This document shows positions 1 to 12,364 of a DNA stretch of 64,000 nt, piece after piece. The notes under the pieces are model-generated. The model was not told where the DNA came from, did no database searches, and worked only from the letters and a program-made list of their open reading frames with translations. The first letter of the stretch is position 1, and each line of letters begins with the position of its first letter. A program made the translations under genes and the position numbers. The stretch spans positions 62,001 to 126,000 of the forward strand of contig SWBL01000020.1 in the NCBI GenBank assembly GCA_024195585.1, written 5' to 3'. This DNA comes from Aureobasidium sp. EXF-3400 (taxonomy: Eukaryota > Ascomycota > Dothideomycetes > Dothideales > Saccotheciaceae).

Positions 1-278
1 TGTCTATCATAGTGAACATTTATGAGAGTCGTTATACTCGCTCATATCTGACTACTCTGCGGGAGACTTGAAACAATCAGACAACACGGCACCGAGTGAG
101 TGGGGTTTCGAATTTTGTCAGAGCCAAGTAAGCTTGTAATCTCCACCAGCGCAGCACTTGAGTGCTGGCTCGGGAACCCTTTCTAACCCAGTATCGAAGC
201 TGCTGGCTTTTGATCATATGAATATATAAGATCTTTGCCAAACACGCTGCATCAACCAATACCAGCTCAGCTGGTTCA

Positions 279-369
279 TCTTCATTGGTCTAGTGGTCAT
301 GATTTCCGCTTGTCAAGAGTTGCATCTCGTCAAGCGCGGGAGACCAGGGTTCGATTCCCTGATGGAGAG
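279..369 (+). tRNA. tRNA-Asp (GTC) with 19-nt intron
   Basis: The cloverleaf is complete. A 7-bp acceptor stem pairs 279-285 with 362-368 and leaves G369 as discriminator. The T arm is CAGGG/CCCTG around TTCGATT. The anticodon stem is 305-309 with 336-340. The anticodon GTC lies at 312-314. A 19-nt intron (316-334) sits at the canonical position after base 37; removing it gives the loop TTGTCAC. A T-run at 377-380 follows within 12 nt and fits a Pol III terminator. Confidence 0.92.
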
Positions 370-513
370 CTCATTCTTTTGTTATTTTGCCAACCGGTAT
401 TTCTTTTGTTGGAGTTCACGAAAAACTTCGGCTTGGAGTTTTGCCAAACTGTCAATCAGGGTAATGCTGAAAACATCTACTTCCTCCGCATGTCCTTAAG
501 AGTGCGACAGTGT

Positions 514-611
514 AGCTATCAAAATGCACGATATCCACAGATACACTATATCTCAAGCTGTTTCAAAGGCTACACTTCTGATTTGACAAGCAATTGTGCA
601 TTATGACAGCT
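514..611. repeat. Short inverted-repeat (MITE-like) element, copy A
   Basis: The two ends are imperfect inverted repeats: AGCTATCAAAATGCACGAT at the left and, read on the opposite strand, AGCTGTCATAATGCACAAT at the right. The interior is about 60 bp without coding capacity. The end motif recurs at 5.6 kb and 40.3-40.4 kb, so this is a dispersed family, not a chance hairpin. No clear target-site duplication could be fixed. The element lies 145 bp downstream of tRNA-Asp. Confidence 0.55.
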
Positions 612-659
612 TGTGTTAATACTAGACCTCGACGTGGGGGTGAGAACTAGTGTTGCACC

Positions 660-2490
660 CTACGATGCCTGCAGGATGGCCTCGTAAACGGGAACCCACA
701 AACCGCATCTCCCATCAACAACACTCTGAGGCAACACGGTGGCACCACTTCCTCGAACACTTCCAACATTGCCCAAGACCGCCAGATCCCAATCTCCTTC
801 TTGCACAGTCCCGTTTGAACCTATCAGGATCCCACCAGGCAAGCCGTCAGATGCCGTAGAAAGAACAGCACCTCCAGCGCCAGTGCCCACGGCATTCCAC
901 CCTGGTCCGTTGGCTGGGTTCTTTGCAAAGGCAGCCCAAGCGCCACGCATGAAGCGACTCAAAGCATACTCTTGGGTTGTGACGTTTACACTGGGGTATG
1001 TAGAGAACACGATAGGGATTTCTGAAGAGTGAAAGACGCCTAGGCCTGGATACGATTGCGTGTTCGTGAATGAGGCGTTGAAGTAGTATCGCCAAGTGGG
1101 GATGCCGCTGGCAGCAGATGCATTGGCCCAGAGAGCTTGAGACTGGAAGAGATATATAAGCAAATACCATAGTGCAGAGCAACAGTAAACTTACACATTG
1201 GAAGATGTACTCTGTGAATATTTGCGATATCACATCATAAGGTGTATCGAGTCCATCAACGCCGAGCGGATATGCTTCTTTGATAGCAGTCACAAGAGCA
1301 GGTGAACTGCCGAAGGTCGTATCGAGAAAGGCTGTGATGTTGTTCTGTCCGAATTCGAAGACACTGTGCAGTATAAGCAGAGGCGACTCAGTAGTACAGC
1401 AGTAATTCTTACCGTCCTTCCTGAGCATTCGTGCCGCCCATAACTGGAATGTTGGCGATCTCTCCCATGACACGTCTCTGAGCAGGATTAGAGACAAGCG
1501 TGATGTTATCAGCAACAGGGTTGAACGTCAAAATGTTGACATCGATGATCCGTTGGATGTCGGTCGCATTTGCCGCTCTAACACAACTCAGGTTGCTTCC
1601 GAAGCTGCCAGGACAGCCGAGCTCAGCAGTGAGGTTGTACCATGCAGGGACGCTGCTAGTCGGTGGGGCTGACCTATAGCTGTACTGACCGCTTTCAAGT
1701 ATGGCTCCACGGAATGGCGGGTTCGAGCCTTTGGGGAAACTAGTAAGTAGTGTATCTACCGAGAATGCTCCAGCTGACTCCCCGAAGATCGTGACTTTAG
1801 CTGGGTCTCCTCCGAAAGCGTGGATGTTTCGTTGCACCCACTCCAAAGCGAAACGCTGATCTAAGAAGCCAAGGTTGTGTCCCGAAAGAGGTAATTCCGG
1901 GGAGCTCGGGAACCCGAATACGTTTGTTCGATAGTTCGTGGTAACTATGATCACGTCTTCGTAACCAGCAAAGTGGCTTCCATCGTAGATAGGCTGTCCG
2001 GCATTACCAAACTCGAGATCTCCACCATAGATCCAGAACATAACAGCCCGTCCCTTGCTATTCTCAGACTGTGTAGCCGGCGCAAATATGTTTAGGTACA
2101 GACAATCTTCAGACTCCTGGGGTGGAGGGTTGTTAAATACCAACTCAGCGAATTGCTGGGCAGCGAGAGGATCTATGGATCGTTAACGGGCTGGAAATCG
2201 GCTACAAGATGGGGTCTCGTACATGTGAACTGTTGAATACATGCCGGTTTGAAAGCTGTGGCATTGATAATAGACACGTGAGGTGCTGCCCTTGGAGGCG
2301 AGAACCGCTCAGGCGGTGATTGAGCAAATGGTATTCCCAGAAACTTGTTGACTGTCGCACTTGCAGCTGGCAGACTAGTCGTCGTTCCTATGACTAGTCC
2401 ATTCTCTACAAGTGCTGTTGGACTCGTGTGATTGTAACCTGAGACAGCGCTAACCAGGCCAAAGATCGGTAACAAGATGAAGCAATGCAT
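660..2490 (-). CDS. Secreted type B carboxylesterase/lipase
   Basis: Four exons on the minus strand: 2490-2223, 2172-1413, 1363-1195 and 1142-660, giving 559 aa. All introns are 49-52 nt with GT-AG ends. The N-terminus (MHCFILLPIFGLVSAVSG) is a signal peptide. The family block EDCLYLNIF is present. The nucleophile elbow GESAG places the serine near residue 222. The catalytic acid is probably the Glu in GTNAQEGR, which spans the second splice junction, and the His lies in GVFHSSEIP. The length fits fungal type B carboxylesterases, which hydrolyse carboxylic esters outside the cell. Substrate cannot be deduced. A TATA-like ttaaatat (about 2555-2562) lies upstream. Nothing nearby suggests a dedicated pathway. 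Confidence 0.9.
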
Positions 2491-4116
2491 AGTGGGTCAA
2501 TCAACATAAGGTGGATGGTAGTGGGAAATGAAAGTGATCAAGGATACTGTACGACTTAAATATACGAGTTGTTAACAATCCGGACAGGAAGGAAGCCGTG
2601 CCGAGGATGTCTGCGAAAGTCCATGCCCTATATGGACTTGTCGGCACAGAGCACTGTGAGGAGAAATGAAGGCGGCTCATAGGCTCTGTTGATCAAAGAT
2701 GTCATGAATCGTGGTGCTGGAGCATGTAGAGATCAACTCTTTCCTCGTAGAAGCAATCTATGAGGCTTCATTTATTCTTGATTCACTAGAAGTGTCTTGG
2801 ACCAGATAGAGAATGTCAAGATGTGCGTTGTATCTTCCAACAAGATCATCAACTACTAGTTAGAGACTGAGAGCCGTCTGGATGGTACTGTGTACATAGG
2901 GCTGAGATATTGCGGGGTATGCGTTTCTTCCAAGGTCCATCACATACAGAATTCCACTGACCATCGGGCCGAGGCAAGATTGAGTTCCATGTGTAGAATC
3001 CAGACAGAGGGGGATGCGAACTCTGCCTGACCAGTGCTCGGTAACACAAGTACTTTTTGGCAGATCGTCCCAGGCAGAACCAGTATGCAACAATGGTCGA
3101 TTCAGATCCTGGGCTTGAGAAGACTTACCCAACTTCATCATATGGTTTCTGAAGAGGATGGATGTACTGTAGGTTTGACAGCAGTTCATGCACCCTTTCT
3201 TCGTCTGTCATTTGCGTACCACACTCGAAGGATGTGAGCTTAAGCCTGGCAACTCGAGACTGCCCTGGACCTGCTCTTTATAAGCATCGAGTTTGCATGC
3301 TTGAAAGAGAGTTGCAGGTCCTTGTCAGGAGGCTGATGACTAGAATCCAAAGTGTACGAGTACAACGAGAGACCAATAAGAGGCGCCACAGTCAGCTTGT
3401 TTGTTTCCAGAATGACACTGACCAGCATCAGAAAGGGCCGTGCAAGGTCGGACAAAACTTCTTGCTGGTTTTGTTTATGGAAAGCATGGCACTTGCTCAA
3501 CATTGAATGGTCAGCATCAGGGTTGATCCAATTAAAAGACAAACAAGTGTAAGCAAATTCGTGTCGGAGCGCTTGGGTGGCTTGCCGGATGTTGCCGTTC
3601 GTACAGAGGGACGTTTTGTGAGCCAATCAGAACATCGTCAAATAAGCATCTTGAACACGCTCCGCGCGTGGCCAACGGCTCTTTCTAAACACATCCGAAT
3701 TGGATGCTGCTTCAAGCCATCAAATGGACTTGAGGTACGCTCAGTAAGCCAATATCGAGCTGATAGTCTTTCAGAGTATTACAGACTGACTGCGACGGAT
3801 GCAAAGAACCGCATCCGAGTATCTCAGAACAATCATGCTCTTCTTACGCCTGAAAAGCTCTCTGGCGCAGATAAAAGGGCTTGCGGGGAAGGTACATGAG
3901 TAGCGTGGAAAAAAAGTGGTCAGGGCTACTCTTTGACGCAGTACCAACGTCTCGAGCAAGTATTTATATCACCAGCGCCCTTGTTCCGAGCCAGTGTCGC
4001 CTTTCTAGCCTCATCAAATTTTTCAGCATTGTCAATCCTTCCCCTCTCTCAAAGCACAAGGCAACAGCCCTACTCACCCCATTCGTCGGACAGATTTCCT
4101 CACCAATCTGAACACG
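2491..4116. other. Divergent intergenic region, esterase / iron transporter
   Basis: I see no convincing gene. The half next to the iron transporter holds CCAAT pentamers at 3538-3542, 3623-3627 and 3749-3753, a GATAA near 3868, a TATA-like tatttatatc near 3959 and a CT-rich tract near 4038. These are ordinary fungal promoter elements. Several 60-130 codon open frames exist but none is recognisable. Confidence 0.5.
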
Positions 4117-5027
4117 ATGGCACTGCTATACATCAAAAACATCATCTTTCCAGCCAAGAAACAACCCGCCTTACTACCTTCATTCAAGAAGCAACAGCAA
4201 TATGGCGCTTGCGACACTGCATCAGAGATATCACAAAGTGGTTCGGATTCTTCAACTTTGAGAAGTGATACAGGAAGTCACTCGTCTTCGTTCCGAGTCG
4301 ATCCTCGCATTATCTCTGACGCCACTATCGGTCTTTCAGACGGTCTTACTGTTCCATTTGCTTTGACCGCCGGCCTCTCTGCACTCGGCGACACGAGACT
4401 TGTCATCTATGCTGGTTTGGCGGAACTTTGCGCGGGTGCCCTTTCGATGGGGTTGGGAGGTTATCTGGGTGGTGTAAGCGAGGCGTAAGTCAATCTACCT
4501 CTGATGACAAGACCAACCACTAACATCAAACCAGACAATCTTATGCAGCCACACTAGCAGAAACGCAGAAGATCGTGAATCAGGATCCGGACGAAGCCAA
4601 TCAAATCATCAAGTCAACCTTCGACTCGTACGGCCTCTCGGAGGATGTTCTGGACGCTTTTGCTACACAAATCAGCTCGTGCCCGAAGCGATCAGAGAAT
4701 TTTATCATGCGCTTCCACCATGACCTGCCAGAGTCTCAAGCAGATGCCTCACGCGCTTACATCTCAGCTATTACTATTGCACTCGGCTATTTCCTCGGTG
4801 GACTTGTTCCTCTCACGCCTTACTTCTTCGTGAGCAACAACCAAACTGCTCTTTGTTGGAGTATCGGTGTCATGGCCTTTGCACTGTTTGTCTTTGGTTA
4901 TGTCAAGACTCTCCTGGTTGGCGAACAGAAACGATTGCTTTGTATCAAAGCAGGCGTTGAAATGATGGTCTTGGGAGGTGTTGCAGCAGCGGCAGCAATG
5001 GGGTGTGTCAAGGCCATAGGATCATGA
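4117..5027 (+). CDS. CCC1: Vacuolar iron (Fe2+/Mn2+) transporter, Ccc1/VIT family
   Basis: Two exons, 4117-4484 and 4535-5027, encode 286 aa; the 50-nt intron is GT-AG with a CTAAC branch site. After a roughly 55-residue Ser-rich cytosolic N-terminus comes the family signature SDGLTVPFALTAGLSA, then AELCAGALSMGLGGYLGG, an acidic helical segment (EAQSYAATLAET... through the Fe-binding region) and three more hydrophobic helices, which matches the five-helix VIT fold. In yeast and Aspergillus these proteins move cytosolic iron or manganese into the vacuole for detoxification. Length is slightly below yeast Ccc1. The start is the first ATG after the promoter. The CCAAT boxes upstream would suit CBC/HapX control, which is inference only. 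Confidence 0.92.
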
Positions 5028-6094
5028 GACTTGACAACACTTCACCATACGCAATCTCTTGTCGACCACATCTTGAGAACTGCTACGACTTTGGCATAAT
5101 GAACCAGCCAGCACTTACGACTCTGCATTACTGTTGTATTACTAGAACAAAGATACCCCAGATTATTCTATAGCAACTGTATCCTACTTGTCTATCAAGT
5201 ACATGCGCCATACCAAAGAATTCAGATGTTGTGGACTGCCCCTGGAAGCAGAGCGCTGATTTGCTACACCTGGGCCAAGCCGTTCGATGTTTCACAAACT
5301 ATTGAGAGCAGAGATCAAAGATCAGAATCTCCTTTTTGCAAGCTGATAGACATCATTCACGTTTAGCAACAATGGACTTCACCTGGTTCGCACGACTCTT
5401 CAGATTTTGACCGGAAAATTAGAAAATGCTAGGGTTTTGAACTCACAAAGCAGATCGTCAAAAGCCTAGGTGGACTGTAATTGTGACTTCCTCGTGTGCT
5501 AAAGTTTATATCTTACATTGTACTCCGACTTTAGTAAAGAGCAAAATGTACTGTAAAAAGGCACAACGCTTTATAGTAACAGAGGTATGTCCACAGAGAG
5601 CTGATGATATATCGTCTCTCAGTGGACACTATCCTGTTCTCTGGTACTATTGTGCATTTTGATAGCCACGCGTTGAATGGGTTTGCACATGGGGAGAAAG
5701 GGTTGAATGAATGTAGCAAACGACCCTTCGCCATCTCGAGGTGCATTTAGGGTTGTTATGACCTATCGAAATACACAGTCGCAACTGGAACATGAACCTA
5801 GCCATTGAGATAGCCTTTGGTGACTTCTCTCTGCGGAAATCACAGTTTTTGTAAAAGTATTATGCATTTCCACAGCTGCACTGTGACTGTCTTTCACACG
5901 GGGATGTGTTGTTGCGTCAGGCGCACCTTCCACGTTCTCTACGCTTCACTTTGTTTGTGCTGCACGTCGAAAGACTTCTACGTGTCTTTCACCTTCATTC
6001 GCTTTCCCTCAGATTCAGTAACGTCTACAAAAGTCGGACTTCTCTCCCTCCTCTCTTCTTCTCTCAACGCATCTCAACGCATCAACGCAACAGG
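5028..6094. other. Intergenic region holding inverted-repeat copy B
   Basis: Apart from the degenerate repeat at 5535-5669 the only notable feature is the CT-rich tract at about 6030-6065, just upstream of the dynamin start, typical of fungal core promoters. No gene seen. Confidence 0.5.
5535..5669. repeat. Inverted-repeat element, copy B (left end degenerate)
   Basis: The right end attgtgcattttgatag followed by ccac (5649-5669) matches the ends of copies A and C. A weak counterpart, gcaaaatgtact, lies at 5541. The interior (tccacagagag ... ctctcagtgg) resembles the interior of copy C in order and spacing. The left end has lost much of its similarity. Confidence 0.45.
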
Positions 6095-8445
6095 ATGCAT
6101 CAGATGACTACCACTAGCATGGCTGGTAATATGGTAGACCCAAGTCTTCTTGACAAGATTGACAAGCTCTTCGCCTGTGGTGTTGGTGACCACATCCCCT
6201 TGCCACAGCTGGTCGTTGTTGGTGATCAATCAAGGTAAGCACACACATCGTTTCAACCCACCCTTCTTCGCCTTCTTGCTGACTTCAATTCACAGTGGCA
6301 AGTCGTCCGTTCTCGAGGGCATTACCAAGCTGCCCTTCCCTAGAGACTCCGGCTTGTGCACCAGATTTGCTACGCAAATCACGTTTCGCCGCGCGCCAAC
6401 CACCAGCACCACTGTCACGATCATCCCTCACAAGGGTGCTACACAATCCTACGCTGACAAGTTACGCGCTTGGAAGAGTGTGACCAATGCTGCTCTTGAA
6501 CCAGTCTCTTTCTCCAAGACCATGAAAGATGTGCACAAGCTCATGGGTCTGTCGAACTCCGCAGAAGACAACGATGGCAAGTCCACCTTCTCCGAGGACG
6601 TTCTCAAGGTGGAGGTGACTGGACCGGAGCAAGAGCATTTTTCTGTGGTCGACGTTCCGGGTATCTTCAGAACTGCCACCAAGGGTGTAACTACTCTAAC
6701 AGACGCATCGATGGTCAAGTCGATGGTTCGCCGCTACATGATCAACCCTCGCTCTGTCATGCTGGTTGTAATTCCTGCCAATGTCGACATCGCAACCCAA
6801 GAGATTCTTACTTTGGCAGAGGAGGCTGATCCTGAAGGACATCGCACACTGGGTGTTCTGACAAAGCCTGACCTAGTCGACCCTGGCGCTGAAGCTGGTG
6901 TTCTCCAGCTCATCAAGGGTGAGAAACACCCTCTCAACCTCGGCTGGTGCATTGTGCGCAACCTTGGTCAGCAGCAGATCCAGGATACTGCTGCTGACAG
7001 ATCAAGCGTGGAAAAGGCTTTCTTCCGCGACAGAACGCCATGGAACGAACTTGATTAAGACCGCGTTGGTGTTGATGCATTGCGTAGTCGTCTTCAGGAA
7101 GTCCTGGCCAGCAATATCCGTCGCGAGTTCTCCAATGTCAAGCGTGAGGTTCTCACCAAGCTCAGCTTAGCCAAACGTAGCCTCAAGGAGCTCGGTGACA
7201 AGCGTCAGACGCCTGATGAACAACGTCGCTTCATCATGGACATCGCTTCCCGATTCCGTGAAGTCGTCAGCTTGGCCCTGAATGGCAATTATTCAGGCAA
7301 CAGATGGTTCGACCAAGAACCCGATCTGATGTATGTGACTGCCGTCGTCAACCGCAACGAACGCTTCGCCAACGATATTGAGAAGCATGGCCATACGTAA
7401 GACGTCTCCACCAACAGTGCTTGCAAGACTGAGGTATACTGACTGTGTTTTTGTTCCAGATATGCATTCAAGTTCGACTACTCTCCGGAGAGTGCCGAAA
7501 AGCAAGACACCACAAGCAACGGTGGTCAGGGTCTTGTACTGCGCCACACCAAGAACATTGATGATCTTGAAGACTTGATCAGCGGCGACCGTCTGATTGA
7601 CGACAAGATCTGCAGCAACATCATTGAGTGGTTGTCAGAACTTTACAAAGGCAGTCGTGGATTCGAATTAGGAACCTTCGACAAGAACTTGCTCTCCAGA
7701 ACTATGAAGGCTCAATCAAAGAAGTGGGAGCCCTTCGCTCATGGCTACATTCTGGATATTGTTCATCTAGCACAACGCTTTGTGACAACCCTACTCAGGC
7801 ATGTTTGTCCCACTGCACGAGTCAGGGAAGGCATCATGTCCATCCTCATGGAGCCTCTTCTCGACATCTACCGCCATGCCCTCGAACAAGTCCAGTTCCT
7901 CTTGCGCGTTGAGCACAACAACCCTCAGACGATCAACCATTACTTTAACGACAACCTGGAGAAGTCGTAAGTCATGCTCAATCGGCTGCATCGAGACGAG
8001 GAAACTATTGCTGACCTGTCAATATCATAGTCGTCAGAAGCGTCTCCGCGCGTCTCTCGAGAAGCACGCTACCGTCCAGGCCAACGGTTTTGGTATTCCA
8101 GGTATTCGTAGCACGATTGCACTCGACGACATCGTGCAAAACCACCCCATGTCGAATGCTCAACACACCGTTTTCGAGGTTCATGACATCCTTAAGGCCT
8201 ACTACAAGGTCGCCAGAAAGAGATTCGTCGACAATGTTTGCATGCAGGCTGCAGACTATCTGCTGGTCACCGGACCCAACAATCCTCTGAAGATTCTCTC
8301 ACCTCAATTCGTCAGCGCTTTATCCGAAGAGCAGCTAGAGGAGATTGCTGGTGAGGACATTGGTCTCAGAAGAAAGCGCACTGCTCTCGTGAAGGAGGTC
8401 AAGGACATGGAGGTTGGTAAGAAGATTCTTGCAGGTGTCTCCTAA
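6095..8445 (+). CDS. Dynamin-family GTPase (Mx/Vps1-like), frame broken by one stop codon
   Basis: Exons 6095-6234, 6296-7396, 7460-7966 and 8031-8445 would give about 720 residues. The GTPase domain is intact: G1 GDQSSGKSS spans the first splice junction, G3 is DVPG and G4 is TKPD (about residue 236). A stalk region and a C-terminal GED-like helix follow. No PH domain or proline-rich tail is present, so it is closer to the short fungal Mx-like dynamins than to classical dynamin. Such proteins assemble on membranes and drive fission or fusion. The anomaly is TAA at 7056-7058, after residue 300, in otherwise continuous coding sequence that resumes in the same frame (DRVGVDALRSRLQ). A single A-to-T change of a Lys codon would explain it. 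It is either a nonsense allele or a sequencing error. Confidence 0.85.
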
Positions 8446-9683
8446 GCAAGGAGCTCCAAAGATCCTCGAGCGTTTAGAAGGATCGTCCTCGCTGTTGGTG
8501 GAAGACTAAGAACGTGGCACGGGTTCGGATGGTGTCGGACGAAGGTGTTCGCCTTCTTCAAATGTATCAATATCATGGAAGATTTGCAATCAGCTTCTCG
8601 CTGTATTCGCTGAACAATAGAATCAATTCCAAGCCACTACTCGTGTTTGTATGTGCAGTGATGGTTGTATTTTCCTGTGGATTGAAGCTTGAAGATGGTA
8701 TTCTCGGTCCGATATCGCAACTGTCATCCGACCTTTAACCGAGGCCTGACAGGACTTTACGCGCCTGCAGCACTTCCTTAGACGCTCATCATGAAACATG
8801 ATCACTTGCGACACTCGATCATGTTTCAACAGAGTCGGAAAACGACTTGTCAAAATCAGAGGATACGGGCCGCTGAAAGCGGCACGAGACGCATCGATCC
8901 GCCGAGCACACATCGTCACACCGGATAGCGACATCTGCATGCATCACGGCCTGATAGCCAACAAGGGGTGTAAGTCACATTCTCGCTCTTAGCGACAGAT
9001 GAGTTTTGCAGTATGTGCTACTTGAAAGACATTTGCCAAGTCATAGCACCAGTTGTGGTGCATATAGCGTGGCCAACGAATCTTTGAAGCATTTGCTTCT
9101 AGGGCAGCGGGCATGTGCTTAAGAATCCAACCCAGGCCAGACATCACCAACGTGGTCTTGCATTTGAGGAGGACCCTTCTGACCTTGCAGCATGTCTGCA
9201 ACCGTCAGGCATGGCTTGTTCTATCTGTCTCTATACCCCTCAGAAGCTTTAGGTCGGAATCCGTGTGTTACCCCTCCTTCATGCAGACAGGCCCGAAGGT
9301 GAAGCTGTCTAATCTATATCTACGCTGCATCTTGAGAGATCATACGTAGAACTCGAGTAGGTAACCATGGTACAAAGAAATGACTGGACGACAATGATGG
9401 TTTTGAGAAAACATACTTTCTTTGGACAGAATGTGTATACTCATGACACAGCGCGATGGCTGTCAGCAGCTGAGAATCGTTAGAGCTCGATAGGGTCATG
9501 CAAGAAGAGGTAAAGGCATCGACCCCTCTACGGGAACAAGCAGATGGCAAACAGAATTGGGCAAGTACGCTCGCTTATATCTCGGCTGTTCCTGCCTTAT
9601 TCCGAACACCACACCTTTCTCACTTTCACATAGCATGTTTCCCACTTCTCGTTGTTCTGTTTTCATCGTTGCGTAAGATCAGT
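8446..9683. other. Intergenic region, no gene seen
   Basis: It contains the dynamin 3' UTR and the promoter of the next gene. The frame of the downstream gene is open upstream to 9498, but that part looks like CT-rich 5' UTR, not protein. Confidence 0.45.
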
Positions 9684-12008
9684 ATGAACAACAACAAGCG
9701 ACGCCCCAACCAAGCCAGAGAGAAGGAGGCTTATCTTTGGCCATTCATCAACCAGGAGGATCTGGTTCAGGCCCACAACCTTCTGATCTTCCTCAATTCC
9801 CGCGGACGCCACCTTCCTGACAAGTTCGCCTTCGGCGATCAACACCAAGCAAGCATTGGCAAGCCATGCGGCACGAGCGAAGTCGACAAATACAAAATGT
9901 CGCTCCACGGACAGAGATCGCCCAAGACTTATGGTTCACTTGTCCTTCGTGACACAGGAGACAAAGTTCAGCAACAATTGAGACTGGAGCCTGCTGTCGG
10001 TCTTCAGGTCCTTGAGGTACAGGAACGCATTCTTGATTTCCTCGTCAAGTGCTGTCGACTCATCTTACATGATATGGACCTCACTCGACTGAACCTTGTT
10101 GAGACCAAGCCTGCTCCACCTCAGATCAAGCCCACCTTACCTGTGCACACCATCACTGCCATGGCTGAACTTGCGCCATATCGCTTGCCACAGAAGCTTG
10201 ACCTGAAACGACTAAAGGTGCTTGTTTCGGCAAGGCGTGAGGAGGCCGAGGAGCACGTTTGGGCTTTGCGTGAGGACCCAGGCTACTTCGCACAGACTAT
10301 GAGAGAATGGTCAGAGCATTCACCCTTCATGGTTCCTGACAAGTTCAAGAAAGTTCACATCATGGTTGGTGAGCCTGCGTTCTGGGATAAAGTGGCCACC
10401 AGCATGATCTTCCACGCTTACAGCAGCCTGATCTACTTCGCTACCGTTGAGGACGCTGTGAACATGGCTCAAAAAAATCTCGACAGCTGCCGCCACAAAA
10501 TTGAGTCATCCTCTAGCCTCCCACCGGAAGTTGAGAAGTGGTTCCAGAGACTAGATTGTCTTGTCCAAATTGTGGCCGAGGAGCCCCTACGTGACCTGAC
10601 GCTCGGGTTCCCTGCGTCACCACCCATGCGTTATGGTTATGAGCGGTCGGGCTCTGATCTTAGCCCCACATTCGACACATTGAAGATCAAGATGGGCAGA
10701 TTGAGTGCAGGATGGAGAGTTCAGGTGCTCTTCAGAACTTTGCTGAGTCCTGAGCAGCAAAAGAAGGTGAATGCAAGCTCTCTATTCTCTATTCAAGACT
10801 CTGTACTAACGACTTTAGCATGGCTTGAACAACACAGTCGAGGAGATTCAGAGAACGTTGGACGAGCACAGCAATGATAGCGATCTCATCTCCAGTTGGG
10901 TGGCCAGCAGATTCTCCGACGTGGCACTCTTGTCGGAGGCCAGACGACAGCTTGGTCTCTTCCAGCCTTGGTGTACCGCTTGGCGAACCAAATCTTTCAT
11001 CGAGGAAGATACTCCCTACTTCTTCAGCATGGTTGAATGTGTACACGAGTTTACTTCATGTGCTGTGCTTGATGCAGCCGATCCTGCATTTTATGCATAC
11101 CCTTCTGACAAACGCAGAACACGTGAAACTATTGCACAGATGCGTCTCGCCGAGAAGCGTTTGGACAAGTTCTGGGCTACTGTGGACAATCACTGCGAGG
11201 TGCACACATCCTACTCGGTGCTTCATCTCCTCATGGTAAGAATAAAAAGAGCTTCTGATTATATAAGTATCTGTGCTGACTTGTCTGAAGGACTTCTTCA
11301 GCGATTGGAACCGAAAGATCCACAGGACTAAGCGTTGGGTCGAACCAAAGGAGGGTAATTGCAGTCCCAGCCAACAACTCGAGGATGACAAGGATGAAGA
11401 AATGTGAGTAGCTTGTCGACAAGCGAATTTGAGATACTGACCGAGATCAGCGGTCTGCCCCTGCATGTATTCGATCCCAATGCACGCTGTGCTCACCCCA
11501 AGAAGAGTGAGCTGCTAGGAGGCATCACTCCACAGAAGTCCAAAGCCAAGACTAGACCAGATGGTCACACGCCCTCTCCAATGCAGGAAACACGCAGAGA
11601 TTCGGCAACAAGCACCGACGATAAGAATGAGACCGAGATGAAGAAGATCAAGGTTAACAAACGAGCTTTCAAGGTCTTTTCTACGATGTTCCATGTACCT
11701 TCGGCCACTGAGCAGCAAAACACTGGAGAAGTCGCCTGGACTGAATTCCTGTACTCGATGAAGACAATCGGTTTCTCTGTCGAAAAGCTGTACGGATCCA
11801 GTTGGCAGTTCACGCCCGACACGATCTATTTGCAGCGAAGCATCCAGTTCCATGAACCACACCCTCGTGCCAAGATGTGGTATTGGCTTTCAAAGGCGTA
11901 CGGTCGAAGACTGCACAGGTATGTGATAGCATTGAGGTCAACAGGCAATGTACTAATGAGGATGATAGAGCCTATGGCTGGACCGGAGAAACATTTGACC
12001 TGGAGTAA
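9684..12008 (+). CDS. Uncharacterised fungal protein, 706 aa, predicted helical
   Basis: Five exons: 9684-10766, 10819-11235, 11291-11403, 11451-11918 and 11969-12008. The introns are 47-55 nt, and the first has a textbook tactaac branch site. I recognise no catalytic domain. The middle holds a charged helical block (SARREEAEEHVWALREDPGYFA) and the C-terminus ends in a conserved-looking block, PHPRAKMWYWLSKAYGRRL then AYGWTGETFDLE. I recall this layout from large domain-less proteins common in filamentous fungi, but cannot name a family. Residues about 410-560 (TRPDGH...NETEMKKIKVNKRAF) include a polar linker. ATG 9684 is preferred because upstream in-frame sequence is low-complexity and hydrophobic. 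The position directly behind the dynamin gene in the same direction may or may not be meaningful. Confidence 0.8.
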
Positions 12009-12364
12009 GTGGACCTGGGTCTGACTGGTCAAGTGAGAGCATCTGAATTGTTCAGATGAGAGTTTGTCACGAAGAAGAGTAAAGTTAGAGGATGGTGATG
12101 GGTGTGGGAAGGGCTGAGCATTGCCATGTTGACCGAGTCATGGATGGCTGTGTGACGACGGCAAAGCGGTGGCTTGTAGGCTGTGTACGTCCTTGGTGAG
12201 CTCGCATACTGCAGTGATTCGCCAAGCATAGCACGTTCGTAATCAAGGCTAGAGAAAAGGAAATGCAAGGCAGCAGTTTAGATTGATGTCTGCTCGCAAA
12301 AAGGAAAGGGACGAAAAGAAAAACAAGGGTTTGAGGACGACGATGTGATGCGTATACCGAAGCC
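12009..12364. other. Short intergenic region
   Basis: Purine-rich sequence between two genes on the same strand. I looked here for a first exon of the next gene and found no candidate that splices in frame. Confidence 0.4.

Noticed and set aside
2849..3189. Overlapping minus-strand open frames that might be remnants of a gene
   Set aside because: No motif could be recognised in either frame and the two frames do not join by plausible splice sites.
3240..3626. Minus-strand open frame of about 128 codons with protein-like composition
   Set aside because: No ATG-led start in good context, no recognisable motif, no splice partners; consistent with chance in a 1.6-kb intergenic region.
3623..3643. 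CBC/HapX-type composite site (CCAAT followed by an RWT at fixed distance) in the iron transporter promoter
   Set aside because: The spacing from CCAAT to the nearest RWT is one base off the described motif; only plain CCAAT boxes are reported.
7015..7100. Possible intron that would remove the TAA in the dynamin gene
   Set aside because: The only frame-compatible GT-AG pair uses a poor gtggaa donor and would delete conserved-looking sequence (FFRDRTPWNEL); the other pair is about 23 nt, too short.
12286..12328. Candidate first exon (ATG TCT GCT CGC...) for the coiled-coil protein
   Set aside because: Splicing at the gtttga donor to the tatag acceptor leaves the wrong phase, so the downstream frame is not reached.
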